Of a stretch of 64,000 bases of DNA, positions 62,789 through 64,000 are shown one piece after another. Each line of letters begins with the position of its first letter. Within the stretch, counting starts at the first letter, position 1. The notes under the pieces were generated by a model. It searched no databases. It was given only the letters and a program-made list of their open reading frames with translations, and had not been told where the DNA came from. A program made the position numbers and the translations under genes. The stretch is from Flaccisagitta enflata (Eukaryota; Chaetognatha; Sagittoidea; Aphragmophora), in the NCBI GenBank assembly GCA_965153355.1, contig OZ231127.1:36332001-36396000 (forward strand), written 5' to 3'.

Positions 62789-64000
62789 TTAAGCATCTTG
62801 TAAAGGGGTTTCAACGGGCGCCGCTTCAGCCGGGGCTATAGCAGGCGCCGCTTCAATAGGCGCCGCTTCAACAAGGGCTTCAACAGGCGCCGTTTCAACA
62901 AGGGCTTCAACAGGCGCCGTTTCAACAGGGGCTTCAACAGGCGTCGCTTCAACAGGCGCCGCTTCAACAGGCGTCGCTTCAACAGGCGCCGCTTCAACAG
63001 GGGCTTCAACAGGCGCCGCTTCAACAGGGGCTTCAACAGGGGCTTCAACAGGCGCCGCTTCAACAGCCGCCGCTTCAACAGGCGCTTCAACAGGTGACGC
63101 TTCAATGGGGGCGGCTTCAATGGGGGCGGCTTCAATGGGGGCAGCTTCCACGGGGGTGGCTTCCACGGGGGTGGCTTCCACGGGGGCGGCTTCCACGGGG
63201 GCGGCTTCCACGGGGGCGGCTTCCACGGGGGCGGCTTCCACGGGGGCCGCTTCCACGGGGGCGGCTTCCACGGGGGCCGCTTCCACGGGGGCCGCTTCCA
63301 CGGGGGCCGCTTCCACGGGGATTGCTTCAACGGGGACTGCTTCAACAAGGGCTTCAACAGGCGCCGCTTCTACAGGGGCTTCAACAGGCGCCGCGTCAAC
63401 GGGGGCTTCAACGGGGGCGGTTTCAACGGGGGCTTCAACAGGCGCGGCTTCAACAGGGGCTTCAATAGCAGCTTCAACGGGGGCTTCAACAGGGGCCGCT
63501 TCAACGGGGGCCGCTTCAACGGGGGCCGCTTCAACGGGGGCCGCTTCAACGGGGGCCGCTTCAACGGGGGCCGCTTCAACGGGGGCCGCTTCAACGGGGG
63601 CCGCTTCAACAGGGGCCGCTTCAACGGGGGCTTCAGTAGGCGGCGCTTCAACTGGGGCTTCAGTAGGCGGCGCTTCAACTGGGGCTTCAGTAGGCGACGC
63701 TTCAACTGGGGCTTCAGTAGGCGACGCTTCAATCGGGGCTTCAGTAGGCGGCGCTTCAACGGGGGCTTCAATAGGCGGCGCTTCAACGGGGGCTTCAATA
63801 GGCGCCGCCTCAATGGGGGCTTCAACAGGCGCTGCTTCAATGGAGGCTTCAACAGGCGCCACTTCAATGGGGGCTTCAACGAGGGCTTCCATGGGCGCAG
63901 CCTCAACAGGGGCTTCAGCAGACGCCACTTCAGGGGCTTCAATTGGGGTAGTTTCAACAGGGGCTACTTCAACTGGCGCAACAGGTACCTCGAGGGACGC
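62789..64000 (-). CDS. A/P/V/E-repeat protein, 5' end beyond the window
   Basis: An open frame of 403 codons to a TAA at 62791-62789, continuing through the window edge (first visible residues ASLEVPVAPVEVAPVETTPI). It is built from AAPVE pentapeptides and EAPVEAPP(I/T) variants, about 65-70 units, ending PVETPLQDA. Low-complexity acidic Ala/Pro/Val/Glu repeats of this kind occur in structural and cytoskeleton-associated proteins and in PEVK-like regions; no specific family can be assigned. The units use mixed codons (GCC/GCG/GCT, CCC/CCT) with the protein pattern kept, favouring selection on protein rather than a simple satellite. There is no signal peptide or domain in the visible part. Confidence 0.7.
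   Translation of the reverse strand, partial: ASLEVPVAPVEVAPVETTPIEAPEVASAEAPVEAAPMEALVEAPIEVAPVEASIEAAPVEAPIEAAPIEAPVEAPPIEAPVEAPPTEAPIEASPTEAPVEASPTEAPVEAPPTEAPVEAPPTEAPVEAAPVEAAPVEAAPVEAAPVEAAPVEAAPVEAAPVEAAPVEAAPVEAPVEAAIEAPVEAAPVEAPVETAPVEAPVDAAPVEAPVEAAPVEALVEAVPVEAIPVEAAPVEAAPVEAAPVEAAPVEAAPVEAAPVEAAPVEAAPVEAAPVEATPVEATPVEAAPIEAAPIEAAPIEASPVEAPVEAAAVEAAPVEAPVEAPVEAAPVEAPVEAAPVEATPVEAAPVEATPVEAPVETAPVEALVETAPVEALVEAAPIEAAPAIAPAEAAPVETPLQDA

Noticed and set aside
62836-63957. Lys/Pro/Leu and Arg/Gly/Leu frames over the AAPVE repeat
   Set aside because: Shadow frames of the repeat exon; composition implausible and no splice link.

Overview
The window is eukaryotic nuclear DNA from an animal, probably an invertebrate. 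It has spliceosomal introns (GT..AG, all readable), very large repeat-filled introns, and a recognisable PDCD4 gene with introns of up to about 10 kb. The abundant short repeats with a (GTCY)n/(ACGG)n microsatellite and a 3'-terminal hairpin resemble Helentron-derived elements (DINE-1/mini-me of flies, pearl/MINE elements of bivalves). This is compatible with a mollusc or arthropod, but the species cannot be named from the sequence alone.

Genes. (1) PDCD4, the eIF4A-binding translation inhibitor with two MA3 domains, fills 4995-40315 on the minus strand. Nine coding exons join in frame to 455 codons, and a tenth candidate cassette exon lies at 28294-28353. Four CCAAT boxes and an E-box at 40.58-40.71 kb mark its probable promoter, and an AATAAA lies 159 bp past its stop. 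(2) A small twin-CX9C protein like the copper chaperone COX17 lies at 47921-51201 on the minus strand; it has three exons and 61 codons and lacks the Cys-Cys pair that carries copper. (3) A partial gene at 61991-64000, minus strand, encodes a long A/P/V/E repeat protein that runs off the window. (4) Two weaker candidates lie on the plus strand: a TATA-driven short gene at 53529-55332 and an unrecognised coding-like fragment at 4375-4681.

Repeats. 1-900 is a TTG/TTA microsatellite. 5-7 kb, 18-24 kb, 29-30 kb and 41-47 kb are dense in Helentron-like short elements in both orientations. 8.6-12.9 kb is a degraded GGGGCC-rich tract. 13.4-16.7 kb, 49.0-50.3 kb and 60.9-61.9 kb are long composite elements with internal tandem arrays. 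30.8-40 kb is built from inverted-arm elements around roughly 21-24 bp minisatellites, one of which has 60 identical copies of a 21-bp unit. Scattered through all of this are large palindromes, several with 8-9 bp (hAT-like) or TA (pogo/Tc1-like) target duplications, often nested in other elements.

The most unusual signal is in the Helentron-like elements. A roughly 10-nt 5' subterminal segment changes together with the 3'-terminal hairpin from subfamily to subfamily, as if both ends must match. Two unrelated palindromic elements have also inserted at the same octamer, CTGCCCA(A/T), inside these elements. No transposase, integrase or Rep/helicase gene is visible, so every mobile element here looks non-autonomous.
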